DNA of 64,000 bases from Streptomyces sp. 7-21 (lineage in GTDB: Bacteria; Actinomycetota; Actinomycetes; Streptomycetales; Streptomycetaceae): the NCBI RefSeq assembly GCF_016741785.1, contig NZ_JAERRL010000009.1, forward strand, positions 62,001-126,000, read 5' to 3'. A program made the position numbers and the translations under genes. Below the pieces are notes generated by a model. That model was not told the origin of the DNA, ran no database searches, and saw only the letters and a list, made by a program, of their open reading frames with translations. Within the stretch, counting starts at the first letter, position 1, and every line of letters starts with the position of its first letter. This document shows, one piece after another, positions 16,627 to 25,796 of the stretch.

Positions 16627-17843
16627 TCCCGGCGTTCCCGGCGGCCCCGCCGCGGCGGCCCGTGCCGCCGGCCGAGAGCGACCCGTCGTGGACGCGGCTG
16701 CTGCGCCGCGTCCCCGACCGCGAGCTGGGCATGGCGCCCGTCATCTGTGTCCTGCTGCTGATCTGGGCGGTCTTCGGCCTGCTCAACCCGGCGTTCCTGT
16801 CGGCCGAGAACCTCGTCAACCTCACGTTGCAGAGCGCCCCCACCGGGGTGATCGCGCTCGGCGTGGTGCTGGTGCTGCTGGTCGGCCAGATCGACCTGTC
16901 GGTCGGCTCCGTCAGCGGGCTCGCCGCCTCCATCGTCGCCGTGACGACCGTGCTGCACGGCTGGCCGGTCGGGCTGGCCATCGCCCTGGCGCTGGGCGTC
17001 GGCGTCTGCGTCGGCCTGGGGTACGGCTTCCTCGCCACGCGGCTGGGCCTGCCAAGCTTCGTGCTGACGCTCGCCGGGCTGCTGGTGCTGGCCGGCGTGC
17101 AGCTGCGGGTGCTGGGGCCGAGCGGGTCGGTGAACCTGCCGTTCGAGTCGTGGCTGGTGCGCTTCGCGCAGCAGGGCTTCCTGCCGCCGGCGGCGGCCTG
17201 GGGCCTGGTGGCCTGCGCGACCGCCGCGTCCGCCGCCGCGCAGCTGCGGGAGCGGTCCCGGCGGGCGCGGGCCGAGCTGCCGCGGGCCAGCCTGGCGCGG
17301 GTGCTGCTGCGCACCGGCGCGCTCGCGGCGCTGCTCAGCGTGATCGTGGCCTACCTGGGCCAGGGGCGCGGCATCGGCTACCCGGTGGTGCTGTTCGTGA
17401 CGCTGGTGGTGGTCACCGACGTGCTGCTGCGCCGCACCCGGTGGGGCCGGTCGGTGCGGGCCGTGGGCGGTGACCGGCGCTCGGCGCTGCTGGTGGGCGT
17501 CCCGGTGCGGCGCACCACCGTGTCGTGCTTCGTCGCCTGCTCCACGCTGGCCACCCTCGGCGGCGTCCTCGCGGCCGGGCGGCTGGCCGCCGCCAACCAG
17601 GGCACGGGCGGCGCCGAGACATACCTGACCGCCATCGCCGCCGCCGTGATCGGCGGCACCAGCCTGTTCGGCGGGCGCGGCAGCGCGTGGTCGGCGCTGG
17701 TCGGGGTGCTGGTGACCACGTCGATCTCCAGCGGCCTGACGCTGCTGGATATGGACACCGCCTCGCGGCACATCGTCACCGGGCTGGTGCTCGTGCTGGC
17801 GCTCACCGCCGACACCGTGCTGCGCGGCCAGCGCTCGCCGTAG
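16623..17843 (+). CDS. xylH: Xylose ABC transporter permease XylH
   Basis: This 406-residue membrane protein of the RbsC/XylH class has about ten hydrophobic segments and the family motif VGQIDLSVGSVSGLAA near residues 93-108. The late glycine-rich motif AAVIGGTSLFGGRGS is also typical. It would form the xylose channel. It ends the rok7B7-xylFGH unit and is followed 15 bases later by a long GC hairpin, facing the ferredoxin reductase gene tail to tail. Confidence 0.9.
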   Translation: MIPAFPAAPPRRPVPPAESDPSWTRLLRRVPDRELGMAPVICVLLLIWAVFGLLNPAFLSAENLVNLTLQSAPTGVIALGVVLVLLVGQIDLSVGSVSGLAASIVAVTTVLHGWPVGLAIALALGVGVCVGLGYGFLATRLGLPSFVLTLAGLLVLAGVQLRVLGPSGSVNLPFESWLVRFAQQGFLPPAAAWGLVACATAASAAAQLRERSRRARAELPRASLARVLLRTGALAALLSVIVAYLGQGRGIGYPVVLFVTLVVVTDVLLRRTRWGRSVRAVGGDRRSALLVGVPVRRTTVSCFVACSTLATLGGVLAAGRLAAANQGTGGAETYLTAIAAAVIGGTSLFGGRGSAWSALVGVLVTTSISSGLTLLDMDTASRHIVTGLVLVLALTADTVLRGQRSP

Positions 17844-17857
17844 CGGCGCACCGCCGG

Positions 17858-17905
17858 GCCCCGGCCCGCCCCGGCCCGGCGCAGCCCGGCGCGGCGGGCC
17901 GGGGC
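17858..17905. terminator. Bidirectional hairpin terminator after xylH
   Basis: GCCCCGGCCCGC (17858-17869) pairs perfectly with GCGGGCCGGGGC (17894-17905) across a 24-base GC-rich loop, in the 73-bp gap between two converging genes. It can serve both strands. Confidence 0.65.
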
Positions 17906-17916
17906 GGCCGTGCCGG

Positions 17917-19209
17917 TCACCCGGCGGGGACCAGCGACGCCAGCGGCACCTCAGGGTCCGCCAGCGCCTCGGGATCGACGGCGGCGCCGGAGCGGATGAG
18001 CGCCTGGAGGACGGGCGTGGTGTCCCAGACGTTGACGTGCATCGCGGCGCGCACGGTGCCGCCGGCGAGCCAGAACGCCAGGAAGGACCGCTCGCCGCCC
18101 TTCCCGCCCGGGTCGCCCCGGAAGACGACGCGGTCGTAAGAGCCGGGCGGCGCCCAGCCCGAGTACTCCAGGCCCACGTCGTACTGGTCGGAGAAGAAGT
18201 ACGGCACCCGGTCGTAGGTGACGTCCTGGCCGAGCATGGCCCGGGCCGCGGCCGGGCCGGAGTGGAGGGCGTTGGCCCAGTGCTCGACGCGCAGCCGGGA
18301 CGGCGTGCCCGGCGCGGGCTCAGGGCGGGCGATCGCGGCGGCGTCCCCGGCGGCGAAGATCCTCGGGTCGGTGGTGCGCAGCGAGGCGTCCACGGCGATG
18401 CCGCCGCCCTCGCGCTCCGGCACCAGCGCCAGCCCTGCCGAGGCCGCCAGCGCGGTGCGCGGCGCGGCGCCGATCGCGGCGAGCACGGCGCGGGCGGGCA
18501 GCCGCCGGCCGTCGTCGGTGCGGACGGCGGCGACCATGCCGTTCTGCCCGGTGATCTCGGCGACGCGGGTGCCGAAGCGGAACTCCACGCCGTGCTCCCG
18601 GTGCAGCGCGGCGAACACCTCGCCCAGCTCCGGGCCCAGCACGCCGTGCAGCGGCGTCGGCTCCGGCTCCACCACCACGACCTCGCTGCCCAGCGCGCGG
18701 GCGGCGGCCGCCACCTCCAGGCCGATCCAGCCCGCGCCGGCGATCACCAGCGGCTCGTCCGGCCGGGACCGGTCGGTCAGCACGCCCCGCAGGTGGTCGG
18801 CGTGGGCCAGCCGCCGCAGGTGGTGCACCCCGGCGAGGTCCGTGCCGGGCACGCCCAGGCGGCGCGGCTCCGCGCCCGTGGCCAGCAGCAGCGCGTCGTA
18901 GGGCACGCGGGTGCCGTCGCCGAGCCTGACCTCGCGCGCCTCGCGGTCGATGGCGACGGCGGGCTGGCCCAGGTGCAGCTCGATGCGGTGGTGCGCGTAC
19001 CAGGACGGCTCGTGCACGAACGCTTTCTCGCGCGGGGCCCGGCCCGTCAGGTAGTCCTTGGACAGCGGCGGGCGCTCATACGGCTGCTCGTGCTCGTCGC
19101 CGATGAGGATGACCCGCCCGGTGAACCCCTCCTCCCGCAGCGTCTCGGCCGCCTTGGCGCCGGCGAGCCCGCCGCCGATGATGACGAACGTCCGGTGTGC
19201 TTCGTTCAC
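17917..19209 (-). CDS. FAD-dependent NAD(P)H-ferredoxin reductase-like protein
   Basis: This 430-residue flavoprotein has two dinucleotide folds: FVIIGGGLAGAKAAE near residue 9 for FAD and LVIAGAGWIGLEVAA near 155 for NAD(P)H. The FAD ribityl motif with the invariant aspartate reads RIFAAGDAAA near residue 290, and a C-terminal reductase dimerisation domain follows. The layout matches reductases that pass electrons from NAD(P)H to ferredoxin or rubredoxin for cytochrome P450 or dioxygenase partners. No P450 or ferredoxin gene is adjacent, so the partner is unknown. It lies about 50 bases after dgt on the same strand. Confidence 0.85.
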   Translation of the reverse strand: MNEAHRTFVIIGGGLAGAKAAETLREEGFTGRVILIGDEHEQPYERPPLSKDYLTGRAPREKAFVHEPSWYAHHRIELHLGQPAVAIDREAREVRLGDGTRVPYDALLLATGAEPRRLGVPGTDLAGVHHLRRLAHADHLRGVLTDRSRPDEPLVIAGAGWIGLEVAAAARALGSEVVVVEPEPTPLHGVLGPELGEVFAALHREHGVEFRFGTRVAEITGQNGMVAAVRTDDGRRLPARAVLAAIGAAPRTALAASAGLALVPEREGGGIAVDASLRTTDPRIFAAGDAAAIARPEPAPGTPSRLRVEHWANALHSGPAAARAMLGQDVTYDRVPYFFSDQYDVGLEYSGWAPPGSYDRVVFRGDPGGKGGERSFLAFWLAGGTVRAAMHVNVWDTTPVLQALIRSGAAVDPEALADPEVPLASLVPAG

Positions 19210-19260
19210 GCGGTGCCTCCTGGTCGGCTGTCCATTCCTGGAGCGTGCCCGACCGGGGCG

Positions 19261-20523
19261 CTAGCGGGAAGAGGGCGTCACCCGTGCGTGGAGCCAGCGT
19301 GCCGAGGCGTCGGTGAGGGCGGCGATCTGGTCGGTGAGGACCCGCAGCCGGGCGCGGTCGTCGGGCGCGGCGGCGAACAGGGCGCGGTGCTGCGGGTCCA
19401 GGCCCTCGGGCGCCCGGCGCACCAGCGCCTCGCCGAGTTCGGTGAGCAGCTCGCGCTGGCGGGCGCGGAGCTCGGCGAAGTCACCCCGCTGGATGACATG
19501 GACGTCGGCAACGGCCTTGAGCACGGCGCACTCCAGGCGGGTCGCGCGGGGCACGGTCAGGTTCGCGCGGTAGCGGCGCAGCGGCCCGGGGCCCTCGGCG
19601 GCGCGGGTGGCCTGCTCGGCGGCGAGGCAGAAGCGGCCGATGAGCTGGCTGGTGGCGTTCTTCAGCCGCGCCTGCGCCTGGGCGGAGCCGTCGTAGCGGT
19701 GCGGCCACCACTCCTGTGCCAGCAGGCGGTCCAGCGCGGCGGCCAGCTCCTCCTCGCCGGTGCCGGGCGGGGCGTAGCGGCGGGCGGCGACGGCGAAGAT
19801 CTGGCGGCGTTCGGCGGGCGAGACCAGCTGGCGGGGGTCCACGTGCCCGGCGTGCAGGGCGTCCTCCAGGTCGTGCACCGAGTAGGCCACGTCGTCCGCC
19901 CAGTCCATGACCTGGGCCTCGAAGCAGCGGCGGGTGCCGGGGGCGCCCCGGCGCATCCACGTGAAGACCGGCAGGTCGTCCTCGTACACGCCGAACTTGC
20001 CGGACGCCGGATCGCCGGGGTGGGCGCCGGCCGGCCACGGGTACTTGGTGGCGGCGTCGAGGGTGGCGCGGGTGAGGTTCAGGCCCACGGACCGGCCGTC
20101 GGCGGTCCAGTGCTTGGGCTCCAGGCGGGTCAGCAGCCGCAGCGACTGGGCGTTGGCCTCGAAGCCGCCGCAGGGGCGGGCGATCTCCGCCAGCGCGCGC
20201 TCGCCGTTGTGGCCGAACGGCGGGTGACCGAGGTCGTGGGCGAGGCAGGCGGCTTCGACGATGTCGGGGTCGCAGCCGAAGGCAGCGCCGAGGTCGCGGC
20301 CGATCTGGGCGCACTCCAGGGAGTGCGTCAGCCGGGTGCGGGGCGTGGCGTAGCCGGTGGCGTGGTCGCTGCCGGGGGTGACGACCTGGGTCTTGCCGGC
20401 GAGGCGGCGCAGCGCCGCCGAGTGCTGGACGCGGGCGCGGTCGCGCTGGAAGGCCGTGCGGCCGGGGCGCTTGTCCGGCTCGGGATCGAAGCGTTCGGCG
20501 TCCGCCGCCTCGTACTCACCCAT
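19261..20523 (-). CDS. dgt: Deoxyguanosinetriphosphate triphosphohydrolase (dGTPase)
   Basis: This 420-residue HD-domain enzyme hydrolyses dNTPs to nucleosides and triphosphate. The metal ligands are visible: His67 in THSLE, the HD pair His96-Asp97 in [16 protein letters not shown], and Asp in [10 protein letters not shown] further on. [20 protein letters not shown] near the N-terminus is the family start block. In many actinobacteria dgt sits beside dnaG; here an accessory block of sugar-uptake and other genes separates them. The start is the ATG at 20523. Confidence 0.92.
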   Translation of the reverse strand: MGEYEAADAERFDPEPDKRPGRTAFQRDRARVQHSAALRRLAGKTQVVTPGSDHATGYATPRTRLTHSLECAQIGRDLGAAFGCDPDIVEAACLAHDLGHPPFGHNGERALAEIARPCGGFEANAQSLRLLTRLEPKHWTADGRSVGLNLTRATLDAATKYPWPAGAHPGDPASGKFGVYEDDLPVFTWMRRGAPGTRRCFEAQVMDWADDVAYSVHDLEDALHAGHVDPRQLVSPAERRQIFAVAARRYAPPGTGEEELAAALDRLLAQEWWPHRYDGSAQAQARLKNATSQLIGRFCLAAEQATRAAEGPGPLRRYRANLTVPRATRLECAVLKAVADVHVIQRGDFAELRARQRELLTELGEALVRRAPEGLDPQHRALFAAAPDDRARLRVLTDQIAALTDASARWLHARVTPSSR

Positions 20524-20550
20524 GCCCCGACCGTAACCCAGCCCGCCGTC

Positions 20551-22065
20551 TCACCCGCCGGAGCGGCCGGTGGCGGGGCGCAGGTCCTCGGCGAAGCGCG
20601 CCGGCCGGTACACCGTGACCCCGCCGTTCCGCTTGTCCAGCCACAGCGCGCGCGGCGCGGCCGACGCCTCCCCGTCGTAGGACAGGGTGGCGTCCTCGCC
20701 GAGCCCCGACAGGTGGAGCCGGGGCACGCGGGCCGCCGAGTACACGCGGGAGCGCGGGAGCGTGCCGGTCAGCGCGGACAGCACCAGCCGGGTCCGCGCC
20801 AGCGGCTTGTCGGCCGTCACGGTGCGGACGTCCAGCAGCCCGTCGTCGAGGTGCGTGCGGTGTGCCGGCGCGAACCCCTCCGGCGAGTACAGCCCGTTCC
20901 CCACGAACAGCAGCCACAGCCGGTGCGGCCGCCCGTTCAGCTCCAGCTGGAGCGGGCGCGCGGACCGCAGCAGCCGGGCCAGGGCCACCGCCGTCGAGGG
21001 CCACTTGCCGATGCGGGAGCGCAGCGTGTCCCGCATCCGGACCAGCTCGGGGTACAGGCCCACGCTGAAGGTGTTGAGGAAGTGGTACGAGGGCCCGCCG
21101 GAGCCGTCGGCCGGGCGGATCCGGCCCAGGTCCACGGCGATGGCGTCGCCCTCCTGGACGGCCGCGGCCGTGTCCTCGAAGGACTCGATGCCGGTGTCCA
21201 GCGCGAAGTGGTTCAGCGTGCCGCCGGGGAAGACGGCCAGCGGCAGGCCCCGCCCGGCGGCCCGCTGGGCCGCCGCGTTGACCGTGCCGTCGCCGCCGGA
21301 GACGCCGAGCGCCCCGCCGCGCTCCGCCGCGAGGGACGCCGCCGCGTCGAGCACCGCCGCCAGGTCGTCGCCGGGCCCGCAGCGCACCACCTCGGCGCGC
21401 GGCAGCACCTCCCGCAGCCGCTCCTCGTCCTCCTCGGCCGCGCCGGGGCCGGCGCTGTCGTTCACCACCACCACGAGGCCCTCGCCCTCCGGCAGCGCCG
21501 GGGCTGGGGCGCGGTGGTGGACCAGCCACTCCGGGGGCGGGCGGCGCGGCCACCACTGGCCTGTCGCCAGCGCGGCGCCGGCGCCGAGCACGCACCCGGC
21601 CACCACGTCGGACGGGTAGTGCACCCCCACGTACACGCGCGAGGCGGCGACGGCGGCGGCCACCGGCGCGACGGCGGCGCCGTGCTTGCCGGACTCCATC
21701 GCCACGCCGGTCGCGAACGCCGCCGCGGCGGCCGCGTGCCCGGAGGGGAACGAGCTGGTCAGCGGCGCGCGGGACAGGCGCCGGGCCGCCGGCACCGCGT
21801 CGATCAGCGGCCGCTGGCGGCGGGCGACGTACTTGATCACGGTGTTCGCCGTGACGGAGGCGAGCACGAGCGCGGCGGTGCCGCGCAGCGCGGCGCGGCG
21901 CCCGGTCCTGCCGCCCAGCGCGGCCATGCCCCCGGCCGTGGCGTACCACAGCACGCTGTGGTTGGCAGCGCTGCTGAGCGCCGGCAGCAGCCGCTGCCCG
22001 ACGGTGGGACGGGCCACGGCGACCCGCCGGAAGACCCGCCGGTCAAGGCGGGAGAGCATCCGCAC
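20551..22065 (-). CDS. Fused PAP2 phosphatase / diacylglycerol kinase-like lipid enzyme
   Basis: This protein of about 504 residues joins two lipid enzymes. The N-terminal half is a membrane PAP2 phosphatase with its three motifs: KYVARRQRP, PSGH (in FPSGHAAAAAAF) and SRVYVGVHYPSDVVAG. The C-terminal half is a diacylglycerol/sphingosine kinase catalytic domain with GVSGGDGTVNAAA and VFPGGTLNHFA. It probably interconverts phosphorylated and free lipid head groups at the membrane. Several starts are possible (ATG 22140, GTG 22110, GTG 22065, ATG 22059). I chose 22065 because a GA-rich site lies about ten bases upstream and homologues begin near SRLDRRVF. Confidence 0.87.
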   Translation of the reverse strand: MRMLSRLDRRVFRRVAVARPTVGQRLLPALSSAANHSVLWYATAGGMAALGGRTGRRAALRGTAALVLASVTANTVIKYVARRQRPLIDAVPAARRLSRAPLTSSFPSGHAAAAAAFATGVAMESGKHGAAVAPVAAAVAASRVYVGVHYPSDVVAGCVLGAGAALATGQWWPRRPPPEWLVHHRAPAPALPEGEGLVVVVNDSAGPGAAEEDEERLREVLPRAEVVRCGPGDDLAAVLDAAASLAAERGGALGVSGGDGTVNAAAQRAAGRGLPLAVFPGGTLNHFALDTGIESFEDTAAAVQEGDAIAVDLGRIRPADGSGGPSYHFLNTFSVGLYPELVRMRDTLRSRIGKWPSTAVALARLLRSARPLQLELNGRPHRLWLLFVGNGLYSPEGFAPAHRTHLDDGLLDVRTVTADKPLARTRLVLSALTGTLPRSRVYSAARVPRLHLSGLGEDATLSYDGEASAAPRALWLDKRNGGVTVYRPARFAEDLRPATGRSGG

Positions 22066-22159
22066 GTCCCCGCCCCCTCTTCTGTTACGGCGCGGCTGGT
22101 CCGCGCTCACGCCTACGACACTACCCAGCCGCGCTGACAACCCACCCGCCGCTGCCGGC

Positions 22160-22549
22160 TCACGCGGGCTGGTCTCCGGCGGGCGCGGCGCGGCGGGTGT
22201 CGTGGACCTCGACCGGCTCGGGGCTGGCCGTCACGGACGTCAGCAGCACCACCGAGTCCTCCAGCGCCCGCACGCTGTGCCGGCCCTGCGGCACCTTCAG
22301 CACCCGGCCCGCCGCCACCTCCGCGTCGCCCGCTGTCCCGCCGGGCGAGGCCAGCACCACCCGCCCCCGCAGCACCAGCAGGCTCGCCGCCGGCGGCGCC
22401 GTGTGCTCCTCCAGCTCCGAGCCGCCGGTCAGCGCGATGACGCTCTGCCGCAGCGGGCCGTCGCGCAGGAAGAGATGAGCGCTGCGCCCGTGCTCGGCCC
22501 GGCGCGCCAGTTTCAGGTGCTGCTCCGCGAGCAGGGTCAGGTCGTCCAT
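22160..22549 (-). CDS. Small cupin-domain protein
   Basis: This 129-residue protein has a cupin beta-barrel: a glycine-rich first motif GGSELEEHTAPPAASLLVL and a second motif with PQGRHSVRALE. The histidines HTAPP and GRHSVRAL could bind a metal, although the first motif lacks the second histidine of classical cupins. Function is unknown; many such proteins sense or bind small molecules. The ATG at 22549 gives MDDLTLLAEQHLKLARR. It sits between the lipid enzyme and the nitrate reductase gene, all on the minus strand. Confidence 0.75.
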   Translation of the reverse strand: MDDLTLLAEQHLKLARRAEHGRSAHLFLRDGPLRQSVIALTGGSELEEHTAPPAASLLVLRGRVVLASPGGTAGDAEVAAGRVLKVPQGRHSVRALEDSVVLLTSVTASPEPVEVHDTRRAAPAGDQPA

Positions 22550-22657
22550 GGGTCCATGCTGCCGCCCTGGCGCGGCCCCGCAACTTCGGGCGGCGCCGCT
22601 GCGGCGGCGCCAAGGGCCGTCCGGGCACCGCCCGGCCGTCACCGGGTGCCGCCGGTG

Positions 22658-24835
22658 TCACCGTTCCCGCGCGTCCGCGCGCGGTGCTCCGCCCGGGGCG
22701 GCGTCGGCGAGTTCGACGCGGACCGCGCAGACCTTGAACTCCGGCATGCGGGAGGCGGGGTCGAGCGCCGGGTTGGTCAGCGTGTTGGCCCGGCCCTCGC
22801 CGGGCCAGTGGAAGGGCATGAACACCGTGTCGGGCCGGATGCCGCCGCTGATACGCGCCGGGGCGACCGCCCGGCCGCGCCGCGAGACGACCGCCAGCCG
22901 GTCGCCCTCGGCCGCGCCGATCCGCTCCGCCAGCCGGGGGTGCAGCTCGACGAACGGGCCGGGCGCGGCGTCGTTCAGCGGCGGCACCCGCCGGGTCTGG
23001 GCCCCCGACTGGTACTGCGCCAGCACCCGGCCCGTCGTCAGCAGCACCGGGTACTCCTCGGTGGGTTCCTCGGCCGCGGGCCGGTGCGTCACCGGCGCGA
23101 ACCGGGCCCGGCCGTCCGGCGTCGCGAAGCGGTCCAGGAACAGCCGGGGCGTGCCCGGGTGCGGCGCCTGCCCGGCCTCCGGCCCGCCGCCGGGCGGCTC
23201 CGGACAGGGCCAGAACACCCCGTCCTCCTCGGCGATGCGCCGGTAGGTGATGCCGGAGTAGTCGGCCTTGCCGCCCGCCGAGGCCCGCCGCAGCTCCTCG
23301 AACACCTCCTCCGGGTCAGTGGGGAAGCCCTTCTCCCAGCCCAGCCTGGCCGCCAGGTCGTGCAGCACCGCCAGGTCGCTGCGGCAGCCGGGCGGCGGCG
23401 CCACGGCCTGGCGCCGCAGCAGGACCCTGCCCTCCAGGCTGGTCAGCGTGCCGGTCTCCTCGGCCCACTGCGTCACGGGCAGCACGACGTCCGCCAGCCG
23501 CGCGCTCTCGGAGAGCACCACGTCGCAGACGGCGAGGAAGTCCAGGGACCGCAGCCGCTCCTCGACGTGCGCGGCGCGCGGCGCCGAGACCACCGGGTTG
23601 GACGCCATCAGCAGCAGGGCCCGCACCCCGCCGGGGGTGTCGCGGCCCAGCGCGTCGAGCAGCTCGTAGGCGCTGCGCCCCGGGCCGGGCAGCGTCTCCG
23701 GCGGCACCCCCCACACCCGCGCCACGTGCTCGCGCGCCGCCGCGTCCGCCAGCATCCGGTAGCCAGGCAGCTGGTCGGCCTTCTGCCCGTGCTCGCGGCC
23801 GCCCTGCCCATTGCCCTGCCCGGTCAGGCAGCCGTACCCGGACAACGGCCGCCCGGCCCGCCCGGTCGCCAGGCACAGGTTGATCCACGCCCCCACGGTG
23901 TCGGTGCCCTTGGCCTGCTGCTCGGGGCCGCGTGCGGTGAGCACCATCGAGGCGGGCGCCTCGCAGAACATCCGCACGGTCTCGCGCAGCAGCGGCACCG
24001 GCACGCCCGTGATGCGCTCCACCAGCTCCGGCCAGTGCGCCATCGCGGCCGCGCGCGCCTCCTCCCAGCCGGTGGTGCGGGCGGCGATGAACTCCTCGTC
24101 GGTGCGGCCCTCGGCCACGACCAGGTGCAGCAGGCCCAGCGCCAGTGCCAGGTCCGTGCCGGGGCGGGGCGCCAGGTGCAGGTCAGCGTGTTCCGCCGTA
24201 CGGGTGCGGCGCGGGTCGACGACGATGAGCCTGCCGCCGTTCTCCCGCAGCTTGGTGAAGTACCGCAGCACCGGCGGCATCGTCTCGGCCAGGTTGGAGC
24301 CGACGAGAATGACGCAGCCGGTCTTCGGGATGTCCGCCAGCGGGAACGGCAGCCCGCGGTCCAGGCCGAACGCCCGGTTCGTGGCGGCCGCGGCCGAGGA
24401 CATGCAGAACCGGCCGTTGTAGTCGATCTGGGAGCTGCCGAGCACCAGGCGCGTGAACTTGCCCAGCGCGTACGCCTTCTCGTTGGTCAGCCCGCCGCCG
24501 CCGAAGACGCCCACCGCGTCCGGCCCGTGCCGCTCGCGCACCGCCGCCAGGCCCGCCGCGACCCGGTCCAGCGCCTCGTCCCAGTCCGCCGGGACCAGCG
24601 CGCCCGAGGCGTCGCGCACCAGCGGTTCCGTCAGCCGCACGGCCGGGTCGAGCAAGGCGGGCGCGGTCTGGCCCTTGCCGCACAGGGCCCCCTGGTTGAC
24701 GGGGAACGCCGGGCGCGGCAGCACCTGCACGCCGCCCGGCTCGCCGGGGCTGGGCGCCAGGCGCATGCCGCACTGGAGCGCGCAGTACGGGCAGTGGGTG
24801 TCCGTGCCGGTCACCTGGTCGTTCATCTCCGCCAT
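22658..24835 (-). CDS. nasA: Assimilatory nitrate reductase catalytic subunit (molybdopterin)
   Basis: This 725-residue enzyme reduces nitrate to nitrite in the cytoplasm for nitrogen assimilation. An N-terminal [4Fe-4S] site is formed by C15, C18, C22 and C52. Molybdopterin domains follow with typical elements (NGRFCMSSAAAATNRAFG, GSNLAETMPP, LTARGPEQQAKGTD) and a C-terminal dinucleotide-binding domain with LTTGRVLAQYQSGAQTRRVP. The ATG at 24835 is chosen; a second in-frame ATG lies at 24826. It is divergent from the sirohydrochlorin chelatase gene, whose product supplies the nitrite reductase cofactor. The nitrite reductase genes begin 9 kb away. Confidence 0.92.
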   Translation of the reverse strand: MAEMNDQVTGTDTHCPYCALQCGMRLAPSPGEPGGVQVLPRPAFPVNQGALCGKGQTAPALLDPAVRLTEPLVRDASGALVPADWDEALDRVAAGLAAVRERHGPDAVGVFGGGGLTNEKAYALGKFTRLVLGSSQIDYNGRFCMSSAAAATNRAFGLDRGLPFPLADIPKTGCVILVGSNLAETMPPVLRYFTKLRENGGRLIVVDPRRTRTAEHADLHLAPRPGTDLALALGLLHLVVAEGRTDEEFIAARTTGWEEARAAAMAHWPELVERITGVPVPLLRETVRMFCEAPASMVLTARGPEQQAKGTDTVGAWINLCLATGRAGRPLSGYGCLTGQGNGQGGREHGQKADQLPGYRMLADAAAREHVARVWGVPPETLPGPGRSAYELLDALGRDTPGGVRALLLMASNPVVSAPRAAHVEERLRSLDFLAVCDVVLSESARLADVVLPVTQWAEETGTLTSLEGRVLLRRQAVAPPPGCRSDLAVLHDLAARLGWEKGFPTDPEEVFEELRRASAGGKADYSGITYRRIAEEDGVFWPCPEPPGGGPEAGQAPHPGTPRLFLDRFATPDGRARFAPVTHRPAAEEPTEEYPVLLTTGRVLAQYQSGAQTRRVPPLNDAAPGPFVELHPRLAERIGAAEGDRLAVVSRRGRAVAPARISGGIRPDTVFMPFHWPGEGRANTLTNPALDPASRMPEFKVCAVRVELADAAPGGAPRADARER

Positions 24836-24846
24836 GCCGCCAGGAT

Positions 24847-24885
24847 GCTTCGCGCGTGTTACGGCGGGTGGGCCCGGCCGGTTAC
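24847..24885 (-). promoter_or_regulatory. Partial GlnR-like half-boxes upstream of nasA
   Basis: On the minus strand GTAAC (24858-24862), six bases, then GAAGC (24847-24851) resembles half of a GlnR box (GTnAC-N6-GaAAc). A second GTAAC is at 24881-24885, but the spacing to the first is one base too long for a full box. Nitrogen control is expected for nasA; this match is weak. Confidence 0.22.
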
Positions 24886-24997
24886 GCGGCCGGTGCGGCG
24901 CCCTCAGCCTGTGACGTCGCCCACGGTGAGGCGCGGGGCGGCCACTGGTGACATGGCGGCAACACAGCGGCAACGGACAGGGCGCAGTCTTGCCGCC

Positions 24998-25753
24998 ATG
25001 ACCCGCACCACCCCGCCCACGCTCGTCGCCGTGGCCCACGGCTCCCCCGATCCCCGGGCCCAGCACTCCGTCCGTGCGCTGGTGCGCCTGGTACGGGCAC
25101 TCCGCCCGGGGCTGCGCGTCGAACTCGGCCACCTGGAGAGCGACGAGCCGCTGCTCGGCGACACGCTGGCAAAGCTGCGGGGACGGGCCGTGCTGGTGCC
25201 GCTGCTGTTCAGCCGCGGCTACCACCTCAAGCGGGACCTCCCCGCCGTCGCCGCCCGGGCCGAGGCGCGGGGCGGGCCGCGCACGGTGACGGCGGCCTGC
25301 CTCGGGCCGCACCCGCTGCTGGCCGAGGCGCTGCACAGCCGCCTGCTGGAAGCCGGGTGGGCGGCGGCGCCGGGCACCGCCGTGGTGCTGGCCGCGGCGG
25401 GCTCGCTGGACCCGGAGTCGGCCGCGGGCACGCAGCACACGGCCGACCTGCTCGCGGCCCGGCTGGGCGGGGTGCCGGTGGTGCCGGCGTACGCCTCGGC
25501 GGCCCGGCCCACGGTGGCGGAGGCCGTGGCCGGTCTGCGCGAGCGCGGGCACGCCGCGGACGACATCGCCCTCGCGTCGTGCTTCGTCGCCCCCGGGCTG
25601 TTCGCGGCGCGCTGCCAGCGGGACGCGCCGGGCCGTGTCGTCGCCGCCCCGCTCGGGGCGCACCCGGCCCTGGCCCGGCTGCTGCTGCACCGCTACGACC
25701 AGGCCGTGGCCGCCTCGCCCGCGCCCCGGCAGCCGCTGGAGGCGGCGCTGTGA
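24998..25753 (+). CDS. Sirohydrochlorin chelatase (CbiX/SirB-like)
   Basis: This 251-residue enzyme of the CbiX family inserts iron or cobalt into sirohydrochlorin. The first catalytic histidine is H14 in VAHGSPDP, a second metal-site histidine lies in GYHLKRD, and the two repeated half-domains of the class II chelatases are apparent. Siroheme is the cofactor of the nitrite reductase encoded at 35-37.6 kb, and the gene is divergent from nasA, so iron insertion for siroheme is the likely role. Cobalt insertion for cobalamin is the alternative. Confidence 0.87.
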   Translation: MTRTTPPTLVAVAHGSPDPRAQHSVRALVRLVRALRPGLRVELGHLESDEPLLGDTLAKLRGRAVLVPLLFSRGYHLKRDLPAVAARAEARGGPRTVTAACLGPHPLLAEALHSRLLEAGWAAAPGTAVVLAAAGSLDPESAAGTQHTADLLAARLGGVPVVPAYASAARPTVAEAVAGLRERGHAADDIALASCFVAPGLFAARCQRDAPGRVVAAPLGAHPALARLLLHRYDQAVAASPAPRQPLEAAL

Positions 25754-25796
25754 AGGTCCGCTGCCGGCCGGCTCCCGGATGCCGGACCCGGCCGGA

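Noticed and set aside
18037..22137. A 1366-codon plus-strand open frame across the reductase, dGTPase and lipid-enzyme genes
   Set aside because: It is antisense to three well-recognised genes and has no domain, signal or ribosome site of its own.
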